NCBI GenBank assembly: GCA_947247005.1
Contig: OX365948.1
Location: 37,390,601-37,454,600 of the forward strand
Length of the DNA stretch: 64,000 nt
Source of the DNA: Spisula solida
Lineage: Eukaryota; Mollusca; Bivalvia; Venerida; Mactridae
Direction: 5' to 3'
Under the pieces are notes generated by a model. That model was not told the origin of the DNA. It saw only the letters and a program-made list of their open reading frames with translations, and did no database searches. Of this stretch, positions 12,206 to 24,504 are shown in pieces. Made by a program: the position numbers and the translations under genes. Each line of letters starts with the position of its first letter. Position 1 is the first letter of the stretch.

Positions 12206-13329
12206 CGAAAAAGTGTACATTATTTTCGTAAGCGGACACTTTTGTGAGCTATAAGAAAACTGTTTCACTCAGAAAATAATTGCCGTTTATGGTCAATTAG
12301 ATGAAAACTATGACAAATCTGAGTAACAGTTAAATAAATGACATAGCAACTGATTGCCTGAAGCATAAAACATAGAGCTAGGAAATTGTAAAAACACACA
12401 TCATTGATTAATATGCTGCATTACTGTAAATCAAGTTTGTGGTGTTAAATTTTAATCAAGTTTTAGTTGAACTATATCATAAAATTTAATCCTCACAATA
12501 TATCTACATCCCAAACAATTATACAACAATGGCTTATTTTTTATAATCACCAGAACAGGGAGTAAAACTCCTCTAAATTCAATGAGTTTACAGTGTTAAT
12601 TATCAATAGCAATTGAAACAGACCTACAAACCATTTGTAAGTGCAAATTGACAATCAATTGCAAGATACCTCAATTATATACATCAACCGATTAGTGGCT
12701 AAAACGTTGTTTTTTTCATTTTTTCATGAGCATTGGTGATGTCATTAAGAATCACTTCAATACAACATTATACCAATGCATATATTCATGTGATAAACGT
12801 ATGTTTAAACTAGAAAATCTGTCATTCCGTAAAGGATCTTATCATAATACAAGCATTTCTTTCAAATACAGACCAAATACATTGTCTTAACATTCACAAA
12901 ACAGTTAACGATCTAAAAGAAGCTGTTTTTGATATGAACCTGATTGAATTTTTTTTATGGATTTTCTATTTTTAAATACAAAATAAAAGACAAATTATAT
13001 GCACAGATATACTGTACCTTTGTGCATCAAGCCTGTATCGTCAGTCACCAATGTGGAAACCTATAGATGTGTATTATTTTATGTGGTGTGATATCACATG
13101 GGAACTGTTGATGTTTACTCAATAAATTTTCACATGCTAATAAATGCTCAGCACTGTATGAATGGGCAGTTAGATAATCCCTTAAGATGATTAGGCCAAG
13201 CTTATTTTGAACGTTAGAATTATATTTTCTGAACTGCAAAACATCTTCTGTACTTGAATTGTGCCAGACTAGATTTTGATAACCATTGTCCCTCTGGTAA
13301 TCGTTTTATTTTTGTCGGAGTATAAGTCA
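12206..13329. other. No gene seen
   Basis: AT-rich, unique-looking sequence between the right inverted arm and the nested-hairpin MITE. Confidence 0.5.
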
Positions 13330-13926
13330 GATATAGTACTAGTGTTTCGTCAAAAGTGTCTTCTTACAAGGGTCATTGTACAGTTTGGGGAGGACAAACA
13401 ACAAATTATCCTCGGCTTCGCCTCGGACAATTATGTTGTTTGTCCTCCCCAAACTGTACTATAAGTTATAGAAAGAGAACGCAAACGCGAGGTTGTCTTA
13501 TTTTGTCGAGGGCGTAGCCCGAGACAAAATAAACAACCAAGCGTTAAGTTTTCTTTCTAATTTATATCATTGGCCAGTGATTGGCTGTCACTTTGTAAAC
13601 ATAAGGCGTGTCTAAATGTATTACAATGCTGACCGATTAACATGTCCAATCAAAATCAATACCACGGTGTTGTGATTTTAAAGTTGAGGACTCTAATACA
13701 ACTCGACCAAGAAAATCGATAGAGGTCACGTTGACCGAAGTAAAGAACAATAAAGTTGTATGTATACTGTGCAGTAATTGCACTCATTCCTTTGAGAATT
13801 AAGACACACCCCATCAATTATCATCGGATTTAGCCACACCGCCTCTGTTAACATCAATGTTAATTGCCGTAGCCATGATATAACCCTTGTAAGAAGACAC
13901 TTTTGACGAAAAACTAGTACTATATC
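13330..13926. mobile_element. MITE with 40-bp TIRs and two nested hairpins
   Basis: Outer inverted repeats begin GATATAGTACTAG and continue through TCGTCAAAAGTGTCTTCTTA. Inside, 13387-13459 is a hairpin (GTACAGTTTGGGGAGGACAA arms, loop CTCGGCTTCGCCTCGG) and about 13475-13555 a second hairpin (TTATTTTGTC arms, loop GAGGGCGTAGCCCGAG). No coding capacity. Confidence 0.8.
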
Positions 13927-14977
13927 TATTACACAATGATACTATGACTTTTTAGTACTTGGCCATAGAGTGACATTACCACACATATAAAATAACCGTA
14001 AGTGCTATTTAGTGGTGCATGATGACCCATCTGGTAATTAAAAAAAACGACTCGAGTGTTGGTATTTTTATAGTTACGATTTTATCAATCCCTCCGCTTC
14101 GTTGATCTTCAATATTCGGTTAATTTAATACGACAGGTTTTTTTTTCATTCTATGTATCTACGTATTTCTTTTGCACATTTTTATCCATTTTTCTTCATT
14201 ATAAGTATAAACATTTTACTTTTTAAGAGGTTACAAGTTTGAAAATAGCAACAAAATGTTTCAATGTTTTGTCGGGTTTCTTCTATTGCTGCCAGTCCTT
14301 TTATTATGTACCCTTTTCCACTGGGGGCATGACGCTTTCAAAATGCATACAACTTTTTACATAATTGTTCCTTTTTGCTATGAAATTGATCCTTTGTACA
14401 TATAATGTAAGGACAATAAACTTTGTAATGCGTAGCTAACGGTAGCCGTACGTTTCCGTTCGTATCATTTCCTTGTCCGGTAAATGTGTTACTGGTCAGG
14501 CGATGTCCGTTTTGTCTGCCTAAAGGTTTAACATATTTAAAACTTGACACTGGACAGATCGGACAAACGTGCAAAGAGTACGATAGCTATAGTATTTTGC
14601 CTGGAACTCTTGCGTTATTTGTCCTGCATTTGTCCAGATGGTGCCCAGCAGTTGAACGGTTGAACATCTCGTTGCATAGCGTTGGCTGGAGAGGTTCATT
14701 GAAATAAACGATAATCTGCAGGATACCTTATGTAACCGTACTCGTTATTTACAAAATGTTTTTTGTCAATTTTAACACCAATGTGCGTTTTGATTCTATG
14801 TTGGAATGAATCATAACAACACACTATGTTGTTTTTGGTGGTTTGTTGCGTTTGGATATTGGTGGTCAAACCTGAAGCGTATTCATCACCAATGTCTTCT
14901 TCTTCTTCCATTTATTTGCAGGACCCACTCTGGGGCATTGTCGCAATTTTTTCTATTTTTTTATTCATTTTGTTTGT
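13927..14977. other. No gene seen
   Basis: Several 60-80 codon frames on both strands, none with recognisable domains. Confidence 0.45.
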
Positions 14978-15262
14978 CTGACAATGGCAGACTTATACAT
15001 CAACGGAGAGACATAGGTGTGATAAAGGAATCCGGGTGCGTTGCCCTAGCTCATTTCGAATAGACTCCTTGGTTCTTTAACGTGCCCGGTGTATAGCACC
15101 GATACACGCGAGACAACCTCTGGGTTTCCAACCAGTTCATCTCTAGTTGGGTGGGAAGCACTGAAAAGCGTTTCAGAAATGACCAAGTGCCCCGGATCAG
15201 TAGTCAAGTGCATTACCACTCGACCACTGTGCCACTCATTCGTTCCTAACTTCATACAGTCG
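14978..15262 (-). mobile_element. tRNA-derived SINE (family with GACCAAGTG / AACCAGTTCATCTC core)
   Basis: On the minus strand it starts TGGCACAGTGGTCGAGTGGT (A-box region), then a degenerate B box and the core TTCCAACCAGTTCATCTCTA in complement. Relatives: 34388-34545, 47160-47640 (two copies in tandem) and 61517-61805 (plus strand). Confidence 0.7.
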
Positions 15263-15913
15263 TTACAGACCTGTTTGATGAAAAACAAACATTGATAGAA
15301 GCTATTCTTATTGGCGTGACGTTCGTATACAAGTATACTTCGTCGGTTTGCGTAAAAAATCGCGCATCCAGTGTTTATAAATGCGGACAACGTATGCGTG
15401 CGCAGAACGCGGGGCCATAAAATATACCCGACGGTTTGTCAAAGTTTAACATGTTCGATTTTCATGTCGGAAACGGATATGCGGATACGGAGATGCGGAT
15501 AGGGAACACGGGCGCGGAGACATTGGCTGTCCGTTTACGTAACCTGGTAAGGAGTGACTACGCCTTTAACTTATTTTCCTAATCCACTGCACCAACAATC
15601 TTTTATTGATACGAGTACATGTACGTATTTATCCTAAAAATAAATGCCACTATTTTCCAACCTACCGATTTTCTTACGTGTACTACACATGTATGACCTC
15701 GTGTAGAAATTCTCTAAACACTGTTACGGATATTTCACATGCATCAATTGTAGGAAAAAACTCGACGATGTTATTTATAAGCATTCCTGTGTAATGCATG
15801 CGCAACTGCATTTGCATTCAATTACTTGCGTCGTCTGTTTTGAGTTTGCTCTTTTTTTTGAAGTCAAAGGATGAACGCAAACCCAAACTGGAACAAATTA
15901 CATGAATCTAACA
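15263..15913. other. No feature seen
   Basis: Spacer between a SINE and the foldback element; no supported feature. Confidence 0.45.
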
Positions 15914-15919
15914 CTATAC

Positions 15920-17164
15920 TACGGAATCCTGTTAGTGCCATTTTAAATATCGTGTATCGCCCTCCAAGGGCGAGACACGAAAATTGCGCGAGGCAAGAAA
16001 CGAGACACGAGAATTAGACGCGATATTTAAAACGAGACACGAGAATTGCGCGATGGTTGAAACGAGACACGAGAATTAAAAATTGAATTCTCGCGTTTTT
16101 AATCTCGCCCTAAGCCGACAACTTTTGCAAGGTAATATCTAATATCGTGCAATTCTCGCGTATCGTATCTTGCCTCGCAGTTGAATATCGCGCTCGTTTC
16201 AAATATCGCCTCCTTATCTCGTGTCTCGACTTCCAAGGGCGAGACACGATAGTTAAAACGAGACACGAGAATTCAACGCGAGGCACGAGAATCCAACGCG
16301 CGACACGACAATGCTATCGTGCAAATATCGCGCAATTCTCTTGCCTCGCGTTTCTATTTGGTCCGCGAGACACGAGAATTAAAGCGAGACACGAGAATTG
16401 AAGGCGAGGCACGACAATGCTATCGGGCAATTCTCGCGTCTCGCGGCGATACCCGACAATGCTGTCGCCCAATTCTCGCGTCTCGACCGGTGTGCCATTT
16501 AAAATTTCTTACTGACACCGCCTAGAATTGGGCGAGACGCGAGAATTGGGCGACAGCATTGTCGTGTATCGCCGCGAGACGCGAGAATTGGGCGACAGCA
16601 TTGTCGTGTATCGCCGCGAGACACGAGAATTGGGCGACAGCATTGTCGTGTATCGCCGCGAGACGCGAGAATTGCGCGATAGCATTCTCGTGCCTCGCCT
16701 TCAATTCTCGTGTCTCGCTTTAATTCTCGTGTCTCGCTGACCAAATAGAAACGCGAGGCAAGAGAATTGCGCGATATTTGCACGATAGCATTGTCGTGTC
16801 TCACGTTGGATTCTCGTGCCTCGCGTTGAATTCTCGTGTCTCGTTTTAACTATCGTGTCTCGCCCTTGGAAGTCGAGATTAAGACGCGATATTTGAAACG
16901 AGCGCGATATTCAACTGCGAGGCAAGATACGATACGCGAGAATTACACAATATTAGATATTAACTTGTAAAAGTTGTTGGTCTAGGGCGAGATTAAAAAC
17001 GCGAGAATTCAATTTTTAATTCTCGTGTCTCGTTTCAGGCCTCGCGCAATTCTCGTGTCTCGTTTTAAATATCGCGTCTAATTCTCGTGTCTCGTTTCTT
17101 ATCTCGTGTCTCGCCCTTGGAGGGCGATACACGATATTTAAAATGGCACTAACAGGATTCCGTA
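15920..17164. mobile_element. Near-palindromic foldback element made of CGAGACACGAGAATT modules
   Basis: The termini TACGGAATCCTGTTAGTGCC and their complement bound 1245 bp that is almost one inverted repeat around an AT-rich centre at about 16487-16523. A 6-bp target duplication CTATAC abuts both ends (15914-15919 and 17165-17170). The arms are built from variants of CGAGACACGAGAATT and GCGAGACGCGAGAATTG with CG-rich spacers. The right arm has an extra expansion of a roughly 49-bp module (16530-16680). All open frames in it are repeat artefacts. It shares the outer 14 bases with the arms at 626 and 12205. Confidence 0.9.
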
Positions 17165-17431
17165 CTATACGGAAGATTGAAGCTTCACAATACGTGCATG
17201 TATAAGCTGTCTCCGGATCACACCGTTCAACCCGATATCGCGTAATCGATTGGTATCACGTAATCAGATGGCAGCGAACGTCGTGCTACTTTGAGGCGTA
17301 AGTAAGTAGTGCTTGAATTTATATTCATTTTGCAGGGTTCGGACAAAACGAAGAAAATAACAACAAAAAATAATAATCGAATTGTGTTTTGTCGTTTTGA
17401 CTTAAAACATCTCATTAATTTGTACATATTA

Positions 17432-17696
17432 ATATGAAGCCATTCAAAGTATTTAATCAATGCGTGTTAACTTATTTTGAATATCAAAAAAAGAAGAAGA
17501 TTCGTCAAAGCGACAAACATCTTTGCAGCTATTGAGATCAATATTTCTTTTCGACAAACATCAGCACTTTTCGAAAACCGAGGAATACATTTGTATTTCA
17601 AAACGCGTTTTAACTCAATTCACTTAAGGAAAAAAACTTCTAGGTTTTTCGAAAAAGTCTACAAGCACTGATTAAATACTTTCAATGGCTTCATAT
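17432..17696. mobile_element. TIR MITE upstream of the amine oxidase gene
   Basis: The ends ATATGAAGCCATTCAAAGTA and their complement match over about 28 bp with one mismatch. TA direct repeats border it (17430-17431, 17697-17698). The right end lies 220 bp before the amine oxidase ATG, so it is inside the likely promoter or 5' UTR. Confidence 0.8.
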
Positions 17697-17915
17697 TAGT
17701 TATTCCGAATTGATTAGATATTTAACGCAAGTCGATATAGTGCAAAACATCTGTCAGCATGTGGTCGTTCTACGCTTCCGTAGATCCCGTATTCATTCGT
17801 TAAAGTTAATATCTCGTGAGTACGTAATGGTGCATAGTAGATTTTTGCTAGTTCAAAATATATGTGACAGGCAGTTTTATTTAACGAACTAAGGGTGACG
17901 GAATACTACAAGAGA

Positions 17916-20900
17916 ATGTCTGCCAACAGATATTTAGCAGTCGCTGTGGGTGTTCTGATTGTCGTATGTGTTGGATTAATTATAGCACTCGCGATTGTGG
18001 CCGCTAACAATAAGGAAACCAAAGACTCCGAGGAAACTCCTTGTGTCGAGACGAACCTATACGTTGAAGATATTGAACCGGAAACTCCGGGCGTGTTTCA
18101 TGACTTAACAACCAAAGAAATACACGGACTTAAGGATTATTTGTACAGCAGTGAAGATTTAGATTTAGTGAAACCGGCTGATAGCAAGAAAAATGCTAAT
18201 TACGTGTTCTTTGCGGAGCTTCACCTTCCAAACAAAAGCGATGTTCTTGCGTATCTAGATCACGATTCGATTAAGCCACCCCGTGAAGCCAAAGTCGTTA
18301 TCATTCGTGGTAAGGCCCCAAATACTGAAATCAACGAGATAATAGTCGGACCACTTCCTAATCCCACCGCTTATCGCCCGGTTCCTGGAATCAACGCTTC
18401 TTTGCCATATTTTTACCGACCAATGACTGAAGAGGATTATGGATCAGTTACAGAGTCAGTAACCAATCAGATCCACGATAGTCTTGGTGACTTGATTTTG
18501 AAATGTTTTGACGCCAAACTAAAAGATTGTAATGACAAATGTTTAGGATTTTTGTACGCCTCATCTTTCTCTCCTGCATCGAGTGGTGTGGATGAGAGGA
18601 AGACTTGGTACTGGTTAACATATAACGTGGAATACTATACCCTACATCCAGTAGACTTTGCCGTGTTGGCGAACATTAAACCTGATCATATTCATATAGA
18701 CCTTGTTTGGTTTCAAGGTAAACAATATAGTTCTATAAATGAACTGGCAGGTCAGTATAACAACGGGTCAGCAACATGCACACCACAAACATTTCCACAG
18801 GTCAATCGTGATCTATTCTCGGCTCCTTACCGACGCGGGAAAATACCCGAAACTGGAAAACAGAAACGTAATCCTGTATTCATGCTTCCAGACGGTGCAC
18901 GATACAATGTGAACGGACGACACGTGGATTACATGCAGTGGTCGTTTGATTTCAGACTTTCAACGTCTTACGGTCCACAATTATACGACATTCGCTTCGA
19001 CAATGAACGAATAGCGTATGAAGTTGGTCTCCAAGAAATATCCGTGTTTTACTCCGGTCATAGCCCTCAACAAAGATTTTCTGATTACATGGATTCGGCG
19101 GAGTTGATAGGTCCATCTGCCCAGGGCCTGATGCCCGGTGTTGATTGTCCAGATCATGCTACGTATTACGATGCCATGCACGTGACCGAAACATCTGAGG
19201 AACCAGACAAAACACGAAACGCATTCTGCTTGTTTGAACTTAACACTGGCGAGCCTCTTCGACGACATCATTCATACTACGAATCCGAGGGGAAAGTGTA
19301 TGAAGGTCTTGAGAATGTTGTACTGGTGTTGAGAACTATAGTTACTGTGGTGAATTACGACTATGTTATAGATTTCAGATTTTTTCAAAATGGCGTCTTT
19401 GAAGTTAAAGGTATTTCTACTGGGTATGTTTTGGCGAATGCATACTCTCAACAAGAATCTAAGTATGGTTTCAAACTACACGATCATATTGTTGCGAACT
19501 TCCATACGCATTTATTCAACTTTAAAGTCGATTTAGACGTCAAAGGACAAAGCAATCGGTACGAGACAATCAACATTAATGTAGAAACAGAACAGAACGA
19601 GTTCTCGCTGAAGGAGAACGCTACGTATAGTCAAGGTTATCTAGTAAAATCTCTCAAGCAAAAGGAAACAGACGCAGCCTACAAGTTTAATTTTAATGCA
19701 CCAAAATATCATATATTTTATAACGACGCTGAAAGAGACGGTTACGGTAACCACAAGGCGTATAGGTAGGTCAAGGTTATGGTTTAGAATCTATGTAAAA
19801 GTACACGTGCAAATTCGTATTTTAATTGAAGTTAACTCAAGCAAAACAGCGCAGCAAAGAACATCGATAGTCAACATTCGCATTTTGCAATATCATTTGA
19901 GTAATATGTTACATAGAAATAGTTATGTATACAGGTACATCAATGAGCATTATAACAATGCATCGTTTTATAATAAGTACATCGGAGATGCTGAACTGCT
20001 GATGGTGATTCAAATTTCTTGCTTTAAAACGTTTGCATAAGTTTATATCAGTGAACTGGTACAATGTTCCAGAGTTATGTTGCCCGTAGATCTTTAAAGA
20101 ATCAATTGGAAAGTACATAGTTTAACCAATGAAAAAGGGCTTAAACTGTAGTATGTTAACCAGGTAAAATATTGAATGCACATCATATAAATACATTTTT
20201 TACATACTCATTTGCAGAAGTTATAAATGATTGCATAGTTTGGTAGTCATATGGGTCGAGACGCCTGTAAATTATTATATAAACTTATGTAACCATTTTA
20301 TGATAACATGCGTAACGGCTATGCCCAAATGGGTAGCAACGAAGTAATTATTGATGAAAACTATAAAGCTGCACTTGAAGACATATTTGTATAGTACATT
20401 TTACAACATAGTAAGGCCAAATATAAAATATTGTGTGTTTCCGCTCTCATTATAGCTCCCAGCCAAAATCATATTTTATTGAGAAAATGAGAAAAATGGG
20501 TCGAAATCAGCAAAAGTCATTCAATGTTAGAACTACATAGTACTCTTGATATAATATCATTTCGACATGTCTTTTTACTAGTACGCACGACATTTCGTTT
20601 TGTTACTTTGGATCATAAATCCGCTCTTGCAACTACGAGATTTCGCCACATGGATAAATCGCTAGCTTAGAATGAGAAGGTCGTAAGTGACCTTATTAGA
20701 CTCGAGCATATTTGAGATCTGCATCACGATGCGCTTCTTATGAGCCTATTTTCATGAAAAATATGTGAATATTGCGATAACAAATAGATATACATACATG
20801 TAGATTAAACAGCATTTCTATCTTCAGTTGTTGGAAATTAGCACAAAAAATCAATTTCAAGAACATCCTATTAAAAAATTAGACGGTTTATTTTTATCTC

Positions 20901-22446
20901 CTGAAAAGTTGGCATTTTGGAGCTACGACGTTATGGTTGTTGACGTAGATATATTAATTTCTACCTAACATACTCGACCTTGTGACTTCCATGTGTCGGG
21001 AGAGGGAAAACAAACATTTTATTTTATAATATACCGGCCTAATGTACTGTTCAACTTCAGGTTGATCAACAATGGAATGGTGAAGCAGATTATACCAGAG
21101 GGGCACAACAAGGAACCAGCTATCAATTGGGCCAGGTACCAGCATGTTGTAACCAAACATAGAGATAGTGAAGCTCACAGTAGTTCTATGTACTCTATGT
21201 TTGATACTGAGAACCAAGTGGTTGACTTCCAAGGTTACATTGATGACGATGAATCGATTGTAGACGAGGTACACTATCGCTATTCTATCCAATTTGACAC
21301 TTTAATATCAATAGAACACACGTTCTGTGCATTTAAAAGGGCATGGCCAGAAACTGGAGTGTCTTGGTTTGCATACAACAAAATTGCGTTTATCACTTGT
21401 AAAACCAACTATTACCGAAAAGTAAAAGAAGAATTTGACTTAAAAATTTACTCTATATCGCGCGCTTCGATATTTTGTCTATCAATTTGAATAAAAGGCT
21501 GCCATCCTTTTATTGACGTCAACGATATTTAGTTATTCTTGAAATATTTTTTTTATAAAACTAGCGGGATATTTTGTAACATTTTTACAGGGTTTTCATT
21601 ATTTGACTCAGGTATTAAAATGATACCAATTTGATTACTATTCGAGTCACTTCAGTTCCAGGGCATGCCCCTTTAAGTGTTGAATGACAAGTAAGAAAGA
21701 AACAAAAAAAATCATAACCGTTACAACACTATAACAAGTCCGTAAGTAGTAGTTAAAATTGAAGTTTTGCATCAAGTAACATCAAAGGTCATAATATAGT
21801 ATACATGTACTTTACTATACTCTTCGGTATCATTTAGTTTTAAGGTCGATTGCGAAACTAGTTCAAATATTTATGATGCTATGTACTTCCACGAGTACAC
21901 ATAGGTGAGAATCCGAGCAAGTTTTTCTTTTGTATGCAGAGTGTCGTCAATCATTTGAAATACTTATACTGGTACCATATCATCTTCTCTTTGATATATC
22001 GTGACATTACTGACGCAGAGACAAGATACTGATACATGTACTTGTGAGAAATATATACACACAAACACACATGTACTGCTGAACACTGGTACAATGTCAT
22101 GTTCGTCACCTTTGTTTATTTTCATTAAAACATCTAGTCAATCTGACTATTTCAGGATTTAGTGTTGTGGGTAACTTTAGGTGTACATCATATACCACGG
22201 AAGGAAGACCTACCATTGACGACAACACCCGGGATGGGGCTCAGTTTCTATCTTCAACCATTTAATTACTTCAGTGAGGACCCTGCCATGGCCTCACCCA
22301 ATGCTGTGCGTATGGAACCCTTAGGGTCTGGTGTTCATGTAGAACGTTATGGCATGCCGACACGATCCGAAAATACATGTATACCAAGAAAGACTAACTT
22401 TGAGAAGATGATTAAACAAGAGCCTGACATTGTGTTTGAAAACTAG
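17916..22446 (+). CDS. Membrane-anchored copper amine oxidase (AOC3/VAP-1-like), 3 coding exons
   Basis: Primary-amine oxidase: copper/topaquinone-dependent oxidative deamination giving aldehyde, ammonia and peroxide. Coding exons are 17916-19765, 21061-21268 and 22156-22446; all junctions are GT-AG and phases join exactly to 783 codons (782 aa plus stop). The ATG at 17916 is chosen because an in-frame GTG at 17895 is the only earlier candidate nearby. Residues about 6-30 form one hydrophobic segment with a short N-terminal tail, as in type II membrane AOC3, so the catalytic part should be extracellular. The topaquinone motif TVVNYDY puts the modified tyrosine at about residue 481. Copper ligands are H530 and H532 (HTH), with H698 in GVHHIP on exon 3. 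The catalytic-base aspartate is about D393 (YMDS), followed by the conserved GVDCP. Length fits the family (about 750-780 aa). One very large first exon followed by small ones resembles vertebrate AOC genes. Intron 2 holds a SINE fragment. I cannot choose among AOC1, AOC2 and AOC3 orthology. Confidence 0.93.
21836..22010 (-). mobile_element. SINE fragment in amine oxidase intron 2
   Basis: Shares AAGGTCGATTG.GAAACTAGTT, 'gagaatccgagcaagttt' and 'tgcagagtgtc..ggtaccat' with the SINE at 28912-29165, but lacks the tRNA head. Diverged. Confidence 0.65.
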
Positions 22447-24499
22447 GTTAAACTATCATTGAAAAGTTACAACAACTATATCACTGTCATTAAGATTGCA
22501 CCGTCGTAAATACTTGTACGATGTCCTGCCGCATTGCAAGCATAAACAAATTGCCTAACCAAGACCAGGTGCCGATCTCCCGAAGCATCTCAAGTAGAAA
22601 TCTCAGTTCAAATAGAGATTTTGCTAAAATCATAGTCGGAATTTGAGATACATCTAAAGATCTAGCTCATAAAATGCTACTGTTACGAGTGTAGTAAACT
22701 CAGAAAATGTTTCTGTTTTGTGATGACAATTTTAAGTCCAGTCTCCGATGGAAATTAACATACTCGACATTCATTAGAATCACAATGATTGTTCAAATAC
22801 ATAATTTAGTTGCTGTGGTAACCCCTTCGAAACAGACGATACATATATATAAGACTAGTATGGGAAATGATATATTTTAACATACATACCACCTTGTATA
22901 AAACAGTTTCACAACCTTATTAATGTAACTAAATATAAACACTTACATGTCGTAGCGTAATGTAAACGAGAGCTGCATAGGCAACGCAAAACTTCTGATA
23001 AACTGAGGTTCTTTGTCCAAGTACTATTCACTTATGTATGCAGAAGTAAATGTAACCGTAAAAAGTATAAAGATTTTGTGTATTGTTCACTCGTTTTGTA
23101 TTCAGATGTACCAAAGACCTAAATATCCAAAGATTGGAAAAATCTACCAAATCTCACAATATCTCGCGGCAGTTTTCTGAAATCTCGCGAAATCTCGTTT
23201 GTTCTTAAAACCTTATATCTCCTGTTTTAATATACATAGGAAACAACTAATAACTTTATGCAATAGATTTATTATTCTGCTTTAAAATGATACATAATTT
23301 ATTGAAATCAGTCAAGGAATAAAACAAAAGACCTCAAAGAGCCAGACCTACTATCATTTTAATGGAAATTCGAATTTAACCAGAAAATACCTGATCTGCC
23401 TCATTCAAACCATTTTTTTTGAATTCTATAAGATATAGAAAAATATAAGTTACATCATGCAGTAGAAGAAGCTAAGCTCTTAAAAATGATGTATTGCTCC
23501 TTAAAAAGGATGACGAACAAAAGTTTTCATGCAAAATATTAGAATCTGCTGCATGCTATTTTGCATTTTCTCTCCGTTCTAAATTAAGTGTCCAATCGGT
23601 GTATATTTAGGTCTTTGGGTGTACATTGTATATGTTCAGTATAACTATTTTGTGTACTAGTATTGTTCACACATTTTCTTACAGTTGTTTGTTTTCATTT
23701 GACTGAGACATTCGTAAGTGTGTCGCCATACAGTTTGTCACAGTCTGAGATTGGTATATTGAATAACATATTGTGTATTGTTCACTGATTTTGTAAGCAG
23801 ATGTAAATGTAACTGTTGCATATAAACATTTTGTATATTGTTCACTTAGCATTTTATTCCAGTCAAATTAGCATTAAAGGTAAAGAAATTGTAACAGAAA
23901 CTTTTTTGTGTTTTACTGAAAGGTAATCATAGGCTGATCAACAGAAAGTCCTCAAAAAATATTAGGGGAAAGGTGTAAAATCTAAGATGGCAGCAATGAA
24001 TTGCATCAACCTCCTCACAGGGTCACTTCCAAACATTACCTTTACAGAGCGGCAAAGGGAAGTAACCGCTTTACAAAGGAATGTAACCACTGCGAGGAGT
24101 TTGGAATTGCATAACTACCAAAAATAAATGTGGCAGTTTCATATACAGATATAACTAGAATTATCACTGTCGTGAACAGGGCCCGTGGTAGCATGTCGTA
24201 AGAGGAGGGAAGGAAGGAGTGTAGAAGTATATTAGGGTTGCATAATTATTGGCGCTATAAGTTTCTGTACTAAGACACAATAACAAAGTCATATCTCAAA
24301 ATTTCATGTATTGATGCCTGAAATATAGTAATTACCTCCCTTCTAAAATTCAATAAAAGTTGTTTGACAAGCGCAGGTTTAATTTCCTACATAGAAACCA
24401 TGATGAACTTGGAATTATCTTTGACAGACTAAAATTGCATACTGAATTCATGAAATCATGACATTGGTTTCATTGACATTGCCCTGTTCCTGATCGGCC
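22447..24499. other. 3' flank of the amine oxidase
   Basis: Holds the presumed 3' UTR, the MITE at 23108-23624 and short diverged direct repeats ('attgttcact' at 23087, 23776 and 23839). No second gene seen. Confidence 0.5.
23108..23624. mobile_element. TIR MITE (CCAAAGACCTAAATAT ends)
   Basis: Left end CCAAAGACCTAAATAT, right end ATATTTAGGTCTTTGG, with TA at both borders. The interior has a 'tctcgcg' cluster near 23160. It sits inside a short direct repeat ('attgttcact..cagatgta', compare 23085-23110 with 23777-23805) downstream of the amine oxidase. Confidence 0.7.
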
Positions 24500-24504
24500 A
24501 ATAT

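Noticed and set aside
16147..16804. Several 60-100 codon frames with RETRELGDSIVV repeats
   Set aside because: Generated by the foldback element's modular repeats, mirrored on both strands.
17895..17915. Upstream GTG start for the amine oxidase
   Set aside because: A nuclear animal gene is expected to start at ATG; ATG 17916 leads directly into the membrane anchor.
18981..19454. Minus-strand frames inside amine oxidase exon 1
   Set aside because: Antisense shadows of a well-supported coding exon.
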